NCBI RefSeq assembly: GCF_050485565.1
Contig: NZ_JBJHBQ010000007.1
Location: 130,513-194,512 of the forward strand
Reading direction: 5' to 3'
Source: Glycocaulis sp050485565
GTDB lineage: Bacteria > Pseudomonadota > Alphaproteobacteria > Caulobacterales > Maricaulaceae
Length of the DNA: 64,000 bases
The first letter of the stretch is position 1; each line of letters begins with the position of its first letter. Shown here piece after piece: positions 52,795 through 61,751 of the stretch. The notes under the pieces are model-generated. The model saw only the letters and a list, made by a program, of their open reading frames with translations, ran no database searches and was not told where the DNA came from. Made by a program: the position numbers and the translations under genes.

Positions 52795-53895
52795 CTACCT
52801 CAGCTTGAGCGTGGACAGGCCGATAAGGGCGAGCACTACGGCAATGATCCAGAAGCGGATGACAATGGTCGGCTCCGCCCAGCCCATTTTCTCAAAATGG
52901 TGATGGATGGGTGCCATGCGGAAAACGCGTTTTCCCGTCAGCTTGAAGCTCGCCACCTGGATCATCACAGAGAGCGCCTCAAGCACGAACAGGCCGCCAA
53001 TAATGGCCAGCACGATCTCGTGCTTTACCGCCACGGCAATCGTGCCGAGCGCACCGCCCAGCGACAGCGATCCGGTATCGCCCATGAACACCATTGCGGG
53101 CGGCGCATTATACCACAGGAAGCCAAGGCCCGCGCCAAGGATCGTCCCGCAGATAACCGCGAGCTCCCCGGTGCCGGGGGTGAAATTCAGGAACAGATAG
53201 TTGGAATAGACCGCCGAGCCGACGAAATAGGCGATGAAGCCGAACGAAGCCGCCGCGATCATCACCGGCACGATAGCCAGGCCGTCCAGCCCGTCAGTGA
53301 TGTTCACCGCGTTCGATGCGCCCACGATCACGATCAGGCCGAACAGGAAAAAGCCATAGCTTAAGGGGATCAGCACTTCCTTGAAGAAGGGCACGGCAAT
53401 CGAGGTGGCAAAGCCTTCAGGCACGTTCGGGGCCGAGGAGAGCAGCTCTGTCATCCAGAACACCGCGATGAGCGCGACAACCGACTGGAGGGCAAGCTTC
53501 ATCTTGCCCGAAATGCCCGCCGAGGAGCGCTTGGTCACCTTGCGCCAGTCATCGAGAAAGCCGATGCCGCCAAAGCCTGCCGTGACCAGCAGCACGACCC
53601 AGATATAGGGGTTGGAGAGGTCCGCCCACAGCAGGGTTCCCGCCAGTATGCCGATCAGGATGATGAAACCGCCCATGGTGGGCGTGCCAGCCTTGGTCAG
53701 CACATGGGTTTCCGGCCCGTCATCGCGAATCGGCTGGGAGCCCTTGGTTTTGAGCCAGCCGATGAAGGGCTTACCGATGATGATCGCAACGATGAAGGCC
53801 GTCATCAGGCCCGCGCCAGTGCGGAAAGTCAGATAATTCACCACGTTGAACAGGGCGATCTCGGAAGCGAACTGGGAAAACAGGAAATAGAGCAT
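52795..53895 (-). CDS. mraY: phospho-N-acetylmuramoyl-pentapeptide transferase
   Basis: A 366-residue polytopic enzyme that makes lipid I by moving phospho-MurNAc-pentapeptide to undecaprenyl phosphate. Ten membrane segments are seen. Catalytic blocks are GTPTMGG, GFLDDWRKV (the DD pair), NITDGLDGLA, MGDTGSLSLGGALG and the C-terminal HHHFEKMGW. Five bases separate it from murF. Confidence 0.97.
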   Translation of the reverse strand: MLYFLFSQFASEIALFNVVNYLTFRTGAGLMTAFIVAIIIGKPFIGWLKTKGSQPIRDDGPETHVLTKAGTPTMGGFIILIGILAGTLLWADLSNPYIWVVLLVTAGFGGIGFLDDWRKVTKRSSAGISGKMKLALQSVVALIAVFWMTELLSSAPNVPEGFATSIAVPFFKEVLIPLSYGFFLFGLIVIVGASNAVNITDGLDGLAIVPVMIAAASFGFIAYFVGSAVYSNYLFLNFTPGTGELAVICGTILGAGLGFLWYNAPPAMVFMGDTGSLSLGGALGTIAVAVKHEIVLAIIGGLFVLEALSVMIQVASFKLTGKRVFRMAPIHHHFEKMGWAEPTIVIRFWIIAVVLALIGLSTLKLR

Positions 53896-53900
53896 GAAAA

Positions 53901-55310
53901 TCAGCCTTTGATGACCGCGTTGACGGCACCGTTTCGCAAACTTGCGACTACTTTATGAACGCCCGAACCGTTCGAGCCCTTGATGAGCACCACATCGCCG
54001 GGACACAGCATGTCCGCCAGCCGCTTGGTGGCATCCGCCGGGGATGCGGCCATCGCACCCTTCACCGATCCGGGAAGCGCGGACACCAGATGCTCCATCA
54101 TCGCGCCAACGCCAATGACCGCAGACACACCGGCATCAGCCAGCGGCGCTACCAGTTCGCGGTGGCGCTCCGGGGCGCTCTCGCCAATCTCCAGCATCTC
54201 GCCCAGCACCGCGATGCGCCGGCCTTTGCCTTCGGGCTTATGGAGGGCGAGCGTGGCAATCGCGGAAGCCATCGACACCGGATTGGCATTATAGCTGTCA
54301 TCAATGATGCGCGCGCTGCCGCCATCCAGCTCGATAAGGAAGCTCGCGCCGCGCCCGGCCTGGGCTTCCATTCCAGCCAGTACATCGGCAACCTGCGCGC
54401 TATCAATCCCGGCAGCCACGCAGGCCGCCATCACGGCAGCAGCGTTGTGGGCCTGATGCTCGCCCGGTGCCGGGATGGAAATATCAACCGTGCGGCCCAG
54501 CACATCGAAACGCCCACGCCCGGATGCCGCCTGCTGGTCCCATGACAGGATGCGCACCGCAGCGTGCCGGGCCTTGCCAAACTCGAACAGGAATGCCGCG
54601 CCGCTCTCGTTCACGCGGGCGGATAGCCGGGGCGCATACTCGCAATCTGCCGGAATGATCGCCACGCCATCGCCTGTCAGTCCTGCAAATATCTCCGCCT
54701 TGGCATCGGCAATGGCTTCCATCGAGCCGAGATTTTCCAGATGCGCGGGCGCAATGCGGGTGATGAGCGCGATATGGGGCTGGACCTGCGTGGTCAGGGC
54801 CGCGATCTCGCCAGCATGGTTCATGCCCATCTCGAACACGCCGCGCGCGGTGTCTTGCGGCATGCGCGCCAGGGTCAGCGGCACGCCCCAGTGATTATTG
54901 TAGGATTTGACGCTCCAGTGCGCAGGGCCGCTGGCGCGGAACACCGCCGCAATGGCTTCCTTCACCGATGTCTTGCCAACCGAGCCGGTGACGCCAACGC
55001 GTACAGCCTTGCTGCGCTCTCGCGCCGCGACGCCGAGGCGCTGCAGGGCCTCGAGCACGTCCGGCACGACAAGGCGCGCGCCTGTGCCTGCATCCTCGCG
55101 CGACACGATGGAGGCGGCTGCCCCTGCCTTTTCGGCAGCCGGTACGAAATCATGCCCGTCGCGCTGATCTGCCAGTGCCACGAACACATCCCCCGCTTCC
55201 AGGGAACGCGTATCAATGGAGACGCCTGATGCCTGCCAGCTATCGCCTCCCACCAGCCGTCCACCCGTAGCGGCGGCAGCTTCTTTTGCGGTCCATAAAG
55301 GCCCGGTCAT
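53901..55310 (-). CDS. murF: UDP-N-acetylmuramoyl-tripeptide--D-alanyl-D-alanine ligase
   Basis: A 469-residue Mur ligase that attaches D-Ala-D-Ala. It has the N-terminal VSIDTRSLEAGDVFVAL, the ATP loop GVTGSVGKTSVKEAI (MurF-type GSxGKTS), NNHWGVPLTLARMP, EMGMNHAGEIA, and DDSYNANPVSMASAI. The ATG overlaps the murE stop by four bases. Confidence 0.97.
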   Translation of the reverse strand: MTGPLWTAKEAAAATGGRLVGGDSWQASGVSIDTRSLEAGDVFVALADQRDGHDFVPAAEKAGAAASIVSREDAGTGARLVVPDVLEALQRLGVAARERSKAVRVGVTGSVGKTSVKEAIAAVFRASGPAHWSVKSYNNHWGVPLTLARMPQDTARGVFEMGMNHAGEIAALTTQVQPHIALITRIAPAHLENLGSMEAIADAKAEIFAGLTGDGVAIIPADCEYAPRLSARVNESGAAFLFEFGKARHAAVRILSWDQQAASGRGRFDVLGRTVDISIPAPGEHQAHNAAAVMAACVAAGIDSAQVADVLAGMEAQAGRGASFLIELDGGSARIIDDSYNANPVSMASAIATLALHKPEGKGRRIAVLGEMLEIGESAPERHRELVAPLADAGVSAVIGVGAMMEHLVSALPGSVKGAMAASPADATKRLADMLCPGDVVLIKGSNGSGVHKVVASLRNGAVNAVIKG

Positions 55311-56785
55311 TGCCCCCGCTCCCCGGTCTTGCCTGCCCTGGCAGCGAGAGCGCGCCGCGCCACCTCGCCATCGTCAAAAGGATGGACCACGCCCTTGATG
55401 GTCTGGCCGGTCTCATGGCCCTTGCCCGCCAGCAGCAGCGTGTCGCCTGCTTCAAGTGCCTTGATGGCGGTGAAGATGGCCGTCTCGCGGTCGCCGATCT
55501 CTTCGGCATCGGCTGCGCCTTTCAGAATCGCCTTGCGGATGAGGGCCGGGTCTTCAGAACGCGGATTATCATCGGTGACAATCACCCGGTCGGCGAGTTT
55601 CGCCGCGATGGCGCCCATCTTCTCGCGCTTGGTCGGATCGCGGTCCCCGCCTGCCCCAAACACCACAATCACCCGGCCTGCCGTATGCGGACGCGCCGCC
55701 CGCAGGAGCTTGTCGAGGCCATCGGGCGTGTGAGCGTAATCGATGAGAACAGGCGCGCCCTCAGCGGTCTCCCCGACAAGTTCCAGACGCCCCGCCACGC
55801 CTTTCAGGTTTTCCAGCGCAGAAAACACGGTATCGGCATCAACCCCGCTGGCTATCGCCATGCCGGCCGCCTGAAACGCGTTGCTGGCCTGAAACTCGCC
55901 CATGAGCGGCAGGGTCAGGACATGCTCCTTGCCCGCATGGACAAAGCGCACATGCTGGAAGGCGGCATGGGGTGTGATTTCCTTCAACTGGATATCGCGT
56001 CCATTCCAGCCGACGGTGACAATCTGCTGGTGGCGCGCCTCGGCGCGGCGCACCACCGCCTCGCCCCATTCGCTGTCCACCGTGATGACGGCCGGCGCGC
56101 CTTCGGGCAGCAGCTCATCGAACAGGCGCATCTTGGAGGCGAAATAGTCCTCGAAATCCGGGTGATAATCGAGATGGTCCTGGGTAAGGTTGGAAAAGCC
56201 TGCCAGCGCGATTTTCGCGCCATCCATGCGCCGCTGCTTCAGCCCGTGGCTAGACGCCTCCATGGCCAGATGCGTGACGCCCTCATGGCTCAGCGCGTCG
56301 AGCGCAGCGTGCAGGGCAATGGCATCCGGCGTGGTGTAGCCCACATCGGTGCGCCCGGAGCTGCGCGTCACGCCCAGCGTACCCAAAGCTGCCGCCTCAT
56401 GGCCTGCCGCCTGCCAGATCTGGCGCAGAAATTCGACCGTGGAGCTTTTGCCGTTGGTGCCGGTGATGGCCGCGATGTATTTCGGCTGGGCCGGAGAAAA
56501 GCGCGCCGCCATGTGCGCCAGGGCGAGGCGCGGATCATCCGCCTCGATGACGGGAACGGGCGCAGACGTGCCACGCTCGGCCAGAACAGCTACCGCGCCC
56601 GCCTCCACCGCTGCCTTGATGAAGGCATTGCCATGCGTCGTCACGCCGGGAAGAGCGGCAAAGACAAAGCCGGGCTTCACCGCCCGGCTGTCCAGCGCCA
56701 GCCCGGTAATGGCCAGACCACGCGCGCTGTCCGGCACGGTCACGCCGTCCGGCAGAATGTCAGCCAGCTTGCGGCCCGCGCTCAT
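55307..56785 (-). CDS. murE: UDP-MurNAc-L-Ala-D-Glu--meso-diaminopimelate ligase
   Basis: A 492-residue Mur ligase. The ATP loop is AITGTNGKSSTVEFL; EASSHGLKQRR, LTQDHLDYH and the motif DNPR (in TDDNPRSEDP) are present. DNPR is the recognised marker for meso-diaminopimelate specificity, so the wall is of the usual Gram-negative type. This connects with the lysC/lysA fusion at 18415-20988, which consumes the same precursor for lysine. It is coupled by four-base overlaps on both sides. Confidence 0.97.
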   Translation of the reverse strand: MSAGRKLADILPDGVTVPDSARGLAITGLALDSRAVKPGFVFAALPGVTTHGNAFIKAAVEAGAVAVLAERGTSAPVPVIEADDPRLALAHMAARFSPAQPKYIAAITGTNGKSSTVEFLRQIWQAAGHEAAALGTLGVTRSSGRTDVGYTTPDAIALHAALDALSHEGVTHLAMEASSHGLKQRRMDGAKIALAGFSNLTQDHLDYHPDFEDYFASKMRLFDELLPEGAPAVITVDSEWGEAVVRRAEARHQQIVTVGWNGRDIQLKEITPHAAFQHVRFVHAGKEHVLTLPLMGEFQASNAFQAAGMAIASGVDADTVFSALENLKGVAGRLELVGETAEGAPVLIDYAHTPDGLDKLLRAARPHTAGRVIVVFGAGGDRDPTKREKMGAIAAKLADRVIVTDDNPRSEDPALIRKAILKGAADAEEIGDRETAIFTAIKALEAGDTLLLAGKGHETGQTIKGVVHPFDDGEVARRALAARAGKTGERGQ

Positions 56786-58593
56786 GGTTCATTCCCGCTT
56801 GCAGCCAGCTCGACAGGCTCTTCCGGCCCGGCCCGTACCGGCGTGCGCGGCACAAACATGCGCGCGACCGTCTGCACACGCGCGCCGGGATCGGCCTCGC
56901 GGCGGCCCACGCCCAGTACCGGCGCGACGCGCTCGATGATCTCGCCGCCCGTCGGAGCCGCGTTCCAGCCAGCCGTGTTGAAGCCGTGCGTCTCACGGAT
57001 GGGACGCGGCTGATCGAGGCTGACCACCAGCACATATTGCGGCTCGTCAAAGGGGAAGATACCGACAAAGCTGGTCAGCACATTGCCCACCTGATAGCGG
57101 CCATTGACGATGCGCTGGGCGGTGCCGGTCTTGCCGGCGATGGCAAGGCCCTCGCGATCGGCCTGACCGCCTGCCACAGCCGCGCGCATCACGCCCAGCA
57201 CCTGAGCGGCCGTGGCCGAACTCATCACCGGAATTTGCGGCACGATGTCAGTGGGACCAACGGGGCGCAGTGTGGGCGGGGTGTAGATGCCGTCATTGGC
57301 AAGCGCGGCATAGGCGGCTGCCGCCGCGACAGGCGACACGTTGAAGCCGTGGCCATAGGAGGCCGTCATCAGCTCGGCGCGCCCCCAGCGTGCAGGCAGG
57401 ATCGGGTTCTGGCCTTCAATGATCTCCAGCGGCGGACGCTCCCAAAGGCCAAGCTCGCCGAAGAAGCTGGTCAGCACCTCGTCGCCAATGTGCTCAGCCA
57501 TCCGGGCAGAGCCGATATTGGACGAATGAATGATGACCTCGCGCGCGGTGAGAATGCGCGCCTGTGGCCGGAAATCGCGGATACGGTGAGACCCGATGGC
57601 GATCGGCGCGCGCGCATCAAACGTGTCATCAAGGCGCACCAGGCCGGCCTCGATACCCGCCGCGAGGGTCAGCGGTTTGAATATCGAGCCGAGCTCGTAG
57701 ACGCCCTGAACCGTGCGGTTGAAGCGGTTTTCCGCAGGTTCGCTGCCCGCCCGGTTGGGATCGAAATCGGGCAGGGAAGCCAGAGCGATGATCTCGCCGG
57801 TCCCCACGCGCATCAGCACCGCCATCGCGCCCTGCGCCGAATAGCGCTCCATGCGCTCGCGCAGGACCGTCTCCAGCGCGTCCTGCGCGCCCAGATGGAT
57901 GGACAGGCTTACCGGACGGCCCGAGCCGTCATTCAGCTCGTCATTGAAGGCGCGCTCGGCCCCGGCAAGACCGGCCAGATCGCGATCTGTATAGCCAACC
58001 AGATGCGCGGCGAGGCGGCGGCGCGGATAGACCCGCCCCGGCTCCACCCGGAAACCGATCCCCGGCAGGCCCAGCATGTGAATGGCCTGACGCTCGCGCG
58101 GACCAAGCCCGCGCTCTATCCAGACGAAATTGCGATTGGATGAGAGATCACGCTGCAGGGTTTCCGCATTCAGGTGGGGCAGCACGGTGCGCAGGGCCTG
58201 CGCGGTCTCAACCGGATCCCAGACCTGACGCGGATCAGCGAAGACAGAGTGGAAATCGAGATTGCTGGCGAGAATCTGGCCATTGCGGTCCACGATCTCG
58301 CCGCGCTGGATGGGGGCTTGCGCCACGCGCACGGGCGCGGCCTCTGCAAACTCGCCGGTGATCGCCAGCTCTACCGCGCGCCCTGCAGCAAGAAGAAAAC
58401 CGGCACCGACCAGAACGCCGATAAAGCCCAGCCGCAAGCGCGTGCGCCCAAGGGCCTGCCCAGCCTCATCTTCCAGACGGATGGTCGCGTTGACATCAAA
58501 TCCGGCCGGCCCGTCGCCGCGTACAGGTGCCAGCCCGGCGCGCGAACGCCGGATGCGGACCCTGCCAAACAGACGCGCCAGCCAGCCTGTCAT
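56782..58593 (-). CDS. ftsI: peptidoglycan transpeptidase FtsI (PBP3)
   Basis: A 603-residue class B penicillin-binding protein. A short basic cytoplasmic tail, one membrane helix (LGFIGVLVGAGFLLAAGRAVEL), the pedestal domain, and the transpeptidase domain with SIFK (in ELGSIFKPLTLAAG), SSN (in IHSSNIGSARMAEH) and KTGTAQR follow in order. It cross-links septal peptidoglycan with FtsW. The start overlaps the ftsL stop by four bases and the end overlaps murE. Confidence 0.97.
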   Translation of the reverse strand: MTGWLARLFGRVRIRRSRAGLAPVRGDGPAGFDVNATIRLEDEAGQALGRTRLRLGFIGVLVGAGFLLAAGRAVELAITGEFAEAAPVRVAQAPIQRGEIVDRNGQILASNLDFHSVFADPRQVWDPVETAQALRTVLPHLNAETLQRDLSSNRNFVWIERGLGPRERQAIHMLGLPGIGFRVEPGRVYPRRRLAAHLVGYTDRDLAGLAGAERAFNDELNDGSGRPVSLSIHLGAQDALETVLRERMERYSAQGAMAVLMRVGTGEIIALASLPDFDPNRAGSEPAENRFNRTVQGVYELGSIFKPLTLAAGIEAGLVRLDDTFDARAPIAIGSHRIRDFRPQARILTAREVIIHSSNIGSARMAEHIGDEVLTSFFGELGLWERPPLEIIEGQNPILPARWGRAELMTASYGHGFNVSPVAAAAAYAALANDGIYTPPTLRPVGPTDIVPQIPVMSSATAAQVLGVMRAAVAGGQADREGLAIAGKTGTAQRIVNGRYQVGNVLTSFVGIFPFDEPQYVLVVSLDQPRPIRETHGFNTAGWNAAPTGGEIIERVAPVLGVGRREADPGARVQTVARMFVPRTPVRAGPEEPVELAASGNEP

Positions 58594-58946
58594 TGACGTC
58601 CTCGTATACGTGGGGTGTTGGCCTGCCAGCTGGCCTGCGCCGTTTGCGGCGCCATGCGCTCGGCCTCGGCGCGCACCTGCGCCAGCTCGGCCAGCGACAA
58701 TTCCTGCGCAGACTGTACCGGCTCAAACCCCAGATGGGTGCGGGCCAGGGCGCGCAGCTGCTCGGGGTCTTCCAGATGCGCGATATTGGCCGTCAGCGTG
58801 TTGATGCGCGAGCGCTCCCGGGCCAGCTCGACCTGAAGACTGGCGAGGCGCGCCTGCGCCGCGTCGGTTTCGGCCTTGGCCACGTAAAGCGCGCCCAGAA
58901 GGACCATGCTGCCCAGAATGCCGAAAAAGAAGAAGAGGCGTATCAT
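58590..58946 (-). CDS. ftsL: cell division protein FtsL
   Basis: A 118-residue bitopic protein with one N-terminal membrane segment (LFFFFGILGSMVLLGALYV) followed by a heptad-rich coiled coil to about residue 80 and the motif EDPEQLRALARTHLGFEP, common in alphaproteobacterial FtsL. The call relies on size, topology and position between rsmH and ftsI, since FtsL diverges quickly. The ATG at 58946 overlaps the rsmH stop (ATGA) with GGAG eight bases upstream; a GTG three codons earlier is less likely. Confidence 0.88.
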   Translation of the reverse strand: MIRLFFFFGILGSMVLLGALYVAKAETDAAQARLASLQVELARERSRINTLTANIAHLEDPEQLRALARTHLGFEPVQSAQELSLAELAQVRAEAERMAPQTAQASWQANTPRIRGRQ

Positions 58947-59941
58947 GCGACACACTCCAGAAGGCGGCTGTAAGGGGGAACGCCGGGCAGGCCGTCATCT
59001 TCGGCAGGCCAGGCAGGATGGGTGGTACGCACGCCCGCACGCAGACGCGAGGAGCGCGCACGCGCATTGGCGGCAATTTCCGCTTCAGACGGCTCGATGG
59101 CCTTGCGCGTGAGAAGCGAGAAGCTGGGCGCAGGCCCGGCCTTCACTTGCGGCGCATGACGCGAGCCTTGCGAGGTCAGCCCCGCGCGGGCGCGCAGGAA
59201 CGTCTTCACGATCCGGTCTTCGAGCGAATGGAAGGTGACAACCGCCAGCACGCCAGTGGGCTTCAGTATGCGCTCTGCAGCGCCGAGCGCGCGGATCAGC
59301 TCGCCCAGCTCGTCATTGACGTAAATGCGCAGACCCTGAAACACGCGCGTAGCCGGGTGAATACGCCCCGGCTTGCCTCCGATTACCCGCGCCATCAAGG
59401 AAGCCAGCTCCAGCGTGGTCTCAAACGGCTTTTCAGCCCGGTCCGCGACAATGGCGCGCGCCGCGCGGCGGGCATGGCGCTCCTCGCCATAGATTTTGAA
59501 GATCGCGGCCAGCTCGTCAGCGTCCAGATGATTGACGGCGTCCGCAGCGCTGGGGCCCGAACGCGCCATGCGCATGTCCAGCGGGCCGTCCTTCTGGAAG
59601 GAGAAGCCGCGCTCTGCCTCGTCGATCTGCATCGACGACACACCCAGATCGAGCATCACGCCGTCGACACCATCGCTGCCCGACAGCTCGACGATCTGCT
59701 CCATCAGCGAGAATGCACCGGACTGGAACGCAAATGTATCGGGGAAAGCCTTGCGCAGCGCGGCGGCGGCCTTGGCCGCTTCTGGATCTCGGTCAATGCC
59801 GATCAGGCGCGCGCCCTGCACCGCCAGCACCGCGCGGGCATAGCCCCCGCCGCCCAGCGTGCCATCCACATAAAGCCCGCCCTCGCGCGGGCGGATGGCC
59901 GTCATCACCTCATCAAGAAGGACCGGGATATGCGCCATCAT
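58943..59941 (-). CDS. rsmH: 16S rRNA (cytosine-1402-N4)-methyltransferase
   Basis: A 332-residue SAM-dependent methyltransferase. HIPVLLDEVMTAI is the typical start, GTLGGGGYARAVL is the SAM site, and MLDLGVSSMQIDEAERGFSF, PATRVFQGLRIYVNDEL and VVTFHSLEDRIVK are family blocks. It modifies C1402 of 16S rRNA. The ATG at 59941 is followed at once by a second ATG; both overlap the end of mraZ. Slightly longer than the E. coli protein (313). Confidence 0.97.
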   Translation of the reverse strand: MMAHIPVLLDEVMTAIRPREGGLYVDGTLGGGGYARAVLAVQGARLIGIDRDPEAAKAAAALRKAFPDTFAFQSGAFSLMEQIVELSGSDGVDGVMLDLGVSSMQIDEAERGFSFQKDGPLDMRMARSGPSAADAVNHLDADELAAIFKIYGEERHARRAARAIVADRAEKPFETTLELASLMARVIGGKPGRIHPATRVFQGLRIYVNDELGELIRALGAAERILKPTGVLAVVTFHSLEDRIVKTFLRARAGLTSQGSRHAPQVKAGPAPSFSLLTRKAIEPSEAEIAANARARSSRLRAGVRTTHPAWPAEDDGLPGVPPYSRLLECVA

Positions 59942-60399
59942 CCGCCCTCCGGCCGGTGGGCAGGGCGGCGCAGCGCGGCCTTGTTGTCGCGCGCAAAGCT
60001 GAGATCACGGGCATGGCGCTCTGCGTGTGCTTCCGGTGACCAGACCTCGAAGCGGCGGCCCATGCCGACAAAGGTCGCCTTCGCATCAAGGCCCGCATGA
60101 CTGATAAATTCGCGCGGCAGGGAGATGCGGCCGGTCTGGTCAAAGGAGAGCGGACGCGCGCCGCCAAAGATTACGCGCTCAAACGCGGTACGGGCATCGT
60201 CATACGGGTCCATGGCATCAATGGCTGCGGCCATCTCGGCCATCAGCGCCTCGCCGCCCCCTTCCAGGAACGGACCGTTAAACGAACACCAGACATAAAT
60301 GCCGCCGAAGCGCTCGGCCGACACCACGGCACGGAAATCGGCCGGGACGGAAACCCGTCCCTTGGCATCTATCCCGTTGGTAGTGGTGGAGAAAAACAT
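59938..60399 (-). CDS. mraZ: transcriptional regulator MraZ
   Basis: A 153-residue protein with two AbrB-like swapped-hairpin domains: FFSTTTNGIDAKGRVSVPA at the start and GGARPLSFDQTGRISLPREF in the second half. MraZ binds the promoter of its own operon and in E. coli represses the dcw genes. The ATG at 60399 matches the family start, though a GGAG touches it too closely to be ideal. It is the first gene of the block, and three TGGGA repeats lie 60-84 bp upstream. Confidence 0.94.
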   Translation of the reverse strand: MFFSTTTNGIDAKGRVSVPADFRAVVSAERFGGIYVWCSFNGPFLEGGGEALMAEMAAAIDAMDPYDDARTAFERVIFGGARPLSFDQTGRISLPREFISHAGLDAKATFVGMGRRFEVWSPEAHAERHARDLSFARDNKAALRRPAHRPEGG

Positions 60400-60458
60400 C
60401 TCCTGCGGCGCTCCCCGGCTTCCCACATAGCGACATGCTCCCCGATGTGGTTAATTGA

Positions 60459-60483
60459 TGGGATATCATGGGAAACGATGGGA
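60459..60483. promoter_or_regulatory. MraZ operator: three TGGGA repeats at 10-bp spacing
   Basis: TGGGA occurs at 60459-60463, 60469-60473 and 60479-60483, separated by five bases each time (TATCA, AACGA). This is the TGGGN-N5-TGGGN-N5-TGGGN format known for MraZ of E. coli. Here the repeats read on the strand opposite to the mraZ coding strand. They lie between the gene and a candidate promoter. Confidence 0.8.
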
Positions 60484-60514
60484 AACAATGCCGAAACCAG
60501 TCTCCAGCACTGTT

Positions 60515-60543
60515 TTTACAGGCGCGGCCAAGTAAAGGCGCAA
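60515..60543 (-). promoter_or_regulatory. candidate promoter of the mraZ (dcw) operon
   Basis: On the reverse strand TTGCGC (60538-60543) and TGTAAA (60515-60520) are 17 bp apart. Initiation would fall at about 60508, so the TGGGA repeats would be at +25 to +50. Match to consensus is only fair. Confidence 0.35.
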
Positions 60544-60629
60544 CACATTGCGGCGCAGCAAAACAGAACAGACAAAGAACAATTGATTAACGCCGCACGC
60601 GCTGTTTGGAATTTCGCAGGAAATTGAAG

Positions 60630-61041
60630 CGTCAGGCGGCCTGTAAGCCGGGTTCTGTGCCATTCTTTCCGATATGGAAAGAAGCGGCAGCCATTCCTCT
60701 TGGATGGCGCTTGCGCGCCACCTCCAGCGACCTACCCGGACGGAATGCGGAGGCGCACCTGCCCGCGCGAAGCGGACGCCCGTCCCTATTCGGTCTTGCT
60801 CCGGGTGGGGCTTGCCGTGCCCCCTTCCTTGCGGTCGGGGCGGTGGGCTCTTACCCCACCGTTTCACCCTTGCCGGACACGAAGGCCCGGCGGTCTGATT
60901 TCTGCGGCGCTATCCCTGAACCGGGGCTTCACCCCCGGCCCGCCGGGATTTCCCCGGCACCCTGCCTCCATGGAGCCCGGACTTTCCTCTCCCGCCCGCC
61001 TTTCGGCACTGGACGGAAGCGGCTGCCCGGCCGCCTGACGG
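60630..61041 (-). ncRNA. rnpB: RNase P RNA (type A)
   Basis: The reverse strand holds the conserved core GGAAAGTCCGGGCTCCA (complement of 60971-60987), the block GGTAAGAGCCCACCGC (complement of about 60839-60854) and the 3' ACAGAACCCGGCTTACA (complement of 60642-60658). The ends pair as helix P1: CGTCAGGCGGCC at the 5' end with GGCCGCCTGACG at the 3' end. The length, about 412 bases, is normal. It is the catalytic RNA that matures tRNA 5' ends. It lies between the amidase gene and the dcw promoter. Confidence 0.96.
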
Positions 61042-61045
61042 GTGT

Positions 61046-61074
61046 TAAGTCGGCTTTCGGCGGGCAAAGGTCAA
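61046..61074 (-). promoter_or_regulatory. candidate rnpB promoter
   Basis: On the reverse strand TTGACC (61069-61074) and GACTTA (61046-61051) are 17 bp apart, and the P1 helix begins five bases after the second box. The -35 box contains the TGA stop of the amidase gene. Confidence 0.5.
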
Positions 61075-61751
61075 GCGGGCGGGCCTTTCCCCGCCAGCGC
61101 CTCGATCAGGCCCATCGTCTCATCATCCAGCACGCCATCAAGGCGCGAAGGCCGGTAGCGGCGCTGGAACTCTGTCAGCACGACGCCAAGCGCAAGTTCA
61201 GGGTTATAGCCGATAGCGTTGAGGAGGCCCGCTGCGCGCGCCTCATCAGGCTTCGCAGGCACCACCCCATCCGGCCACAGCCCCACGCCTTCGCGCGCCA
61301 GCCTCTCCCAGGGAAACTTTTCGCCCGGATCGATCTTGCGGCCCGGCGCAATATCGCTGTGGCCCACCACATTCACGGGCGCAATGGCGTGGCGTGCGAT
61401 AATCGCGCGCGATAGCGCTATCACGGCGTCGATCTGCGCAGGCGGATAGTCCGGCAGGCCGAAATCATGCCCGCCATTGACGATCTCCATGCCGATGGAG
61501 GCTGAATTGATGTCGGTAATACCGCGCCAATAGCTTAAGCCTGCATGCCAGGCACGCTTTGCCTCATCGACCATGGCGATGACGCTGCCATCTTCCGCCA
61601 CCACGTAATGGGCGGAAACCTTGGCGTCCGGGTCAGCCAGCCGGTCAATCGCGGCCCTGCCGGTCTCCATACCTGTGTAGTGCAGAACCAGCATGGAGAC
61701 CGGCAAGGCGCGGTCGTTGAAATTCGGCGAAGGGCGGTGGATCAGCGTCAT
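61071..61751 (-). CDS. N-acetylmuramoyl-L-alanine amidase (AmpD/AmiD type)
   Basis: A 226-residue Amidase_2 protein. Zinc ligands are His24 (VLHYTG), His131 and Asp141 (GHSDIAPGRKIDPG), with the spacing seen in AmpD. The C-terminal 60 residues (LNAIGYNPEL to IEALAGKG) resemble a peptidoglycan-binding helix bundle, as in AmiD. There is no signal peptide, so it probably works in the cytoplasm on recycled anhydromuropeptides. The ATG overlaps the stop of the EamA gene by four bases. Confidence 0.9.
   Translation of the reverse strand: MTLIHRPSPNFNDRALPVSMLVLHYTGMETGRAAIDRLADPDAKVSAHYVVAEDGSVIAMVDEAKRAWHAGLSYWRGITDINSASIGMEIVNGGHDFGLPDYPPAQIDAVIALSRAIIARHAIAPVNVVGHSDIAPGRKIDPGEKFPWERLAREGVGLWPDGVVPAKPDEARAAGLLNAIGYNPELALGVVLTEFQRRYRPSRLDGVLDDETMGLIEALAGKGPPA

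Noticed and set aside
60586..60600. TTAA half-site in the mraZ upstream region as a CtrA box
   Set aside because: No second TTAA at seven bases on either side.
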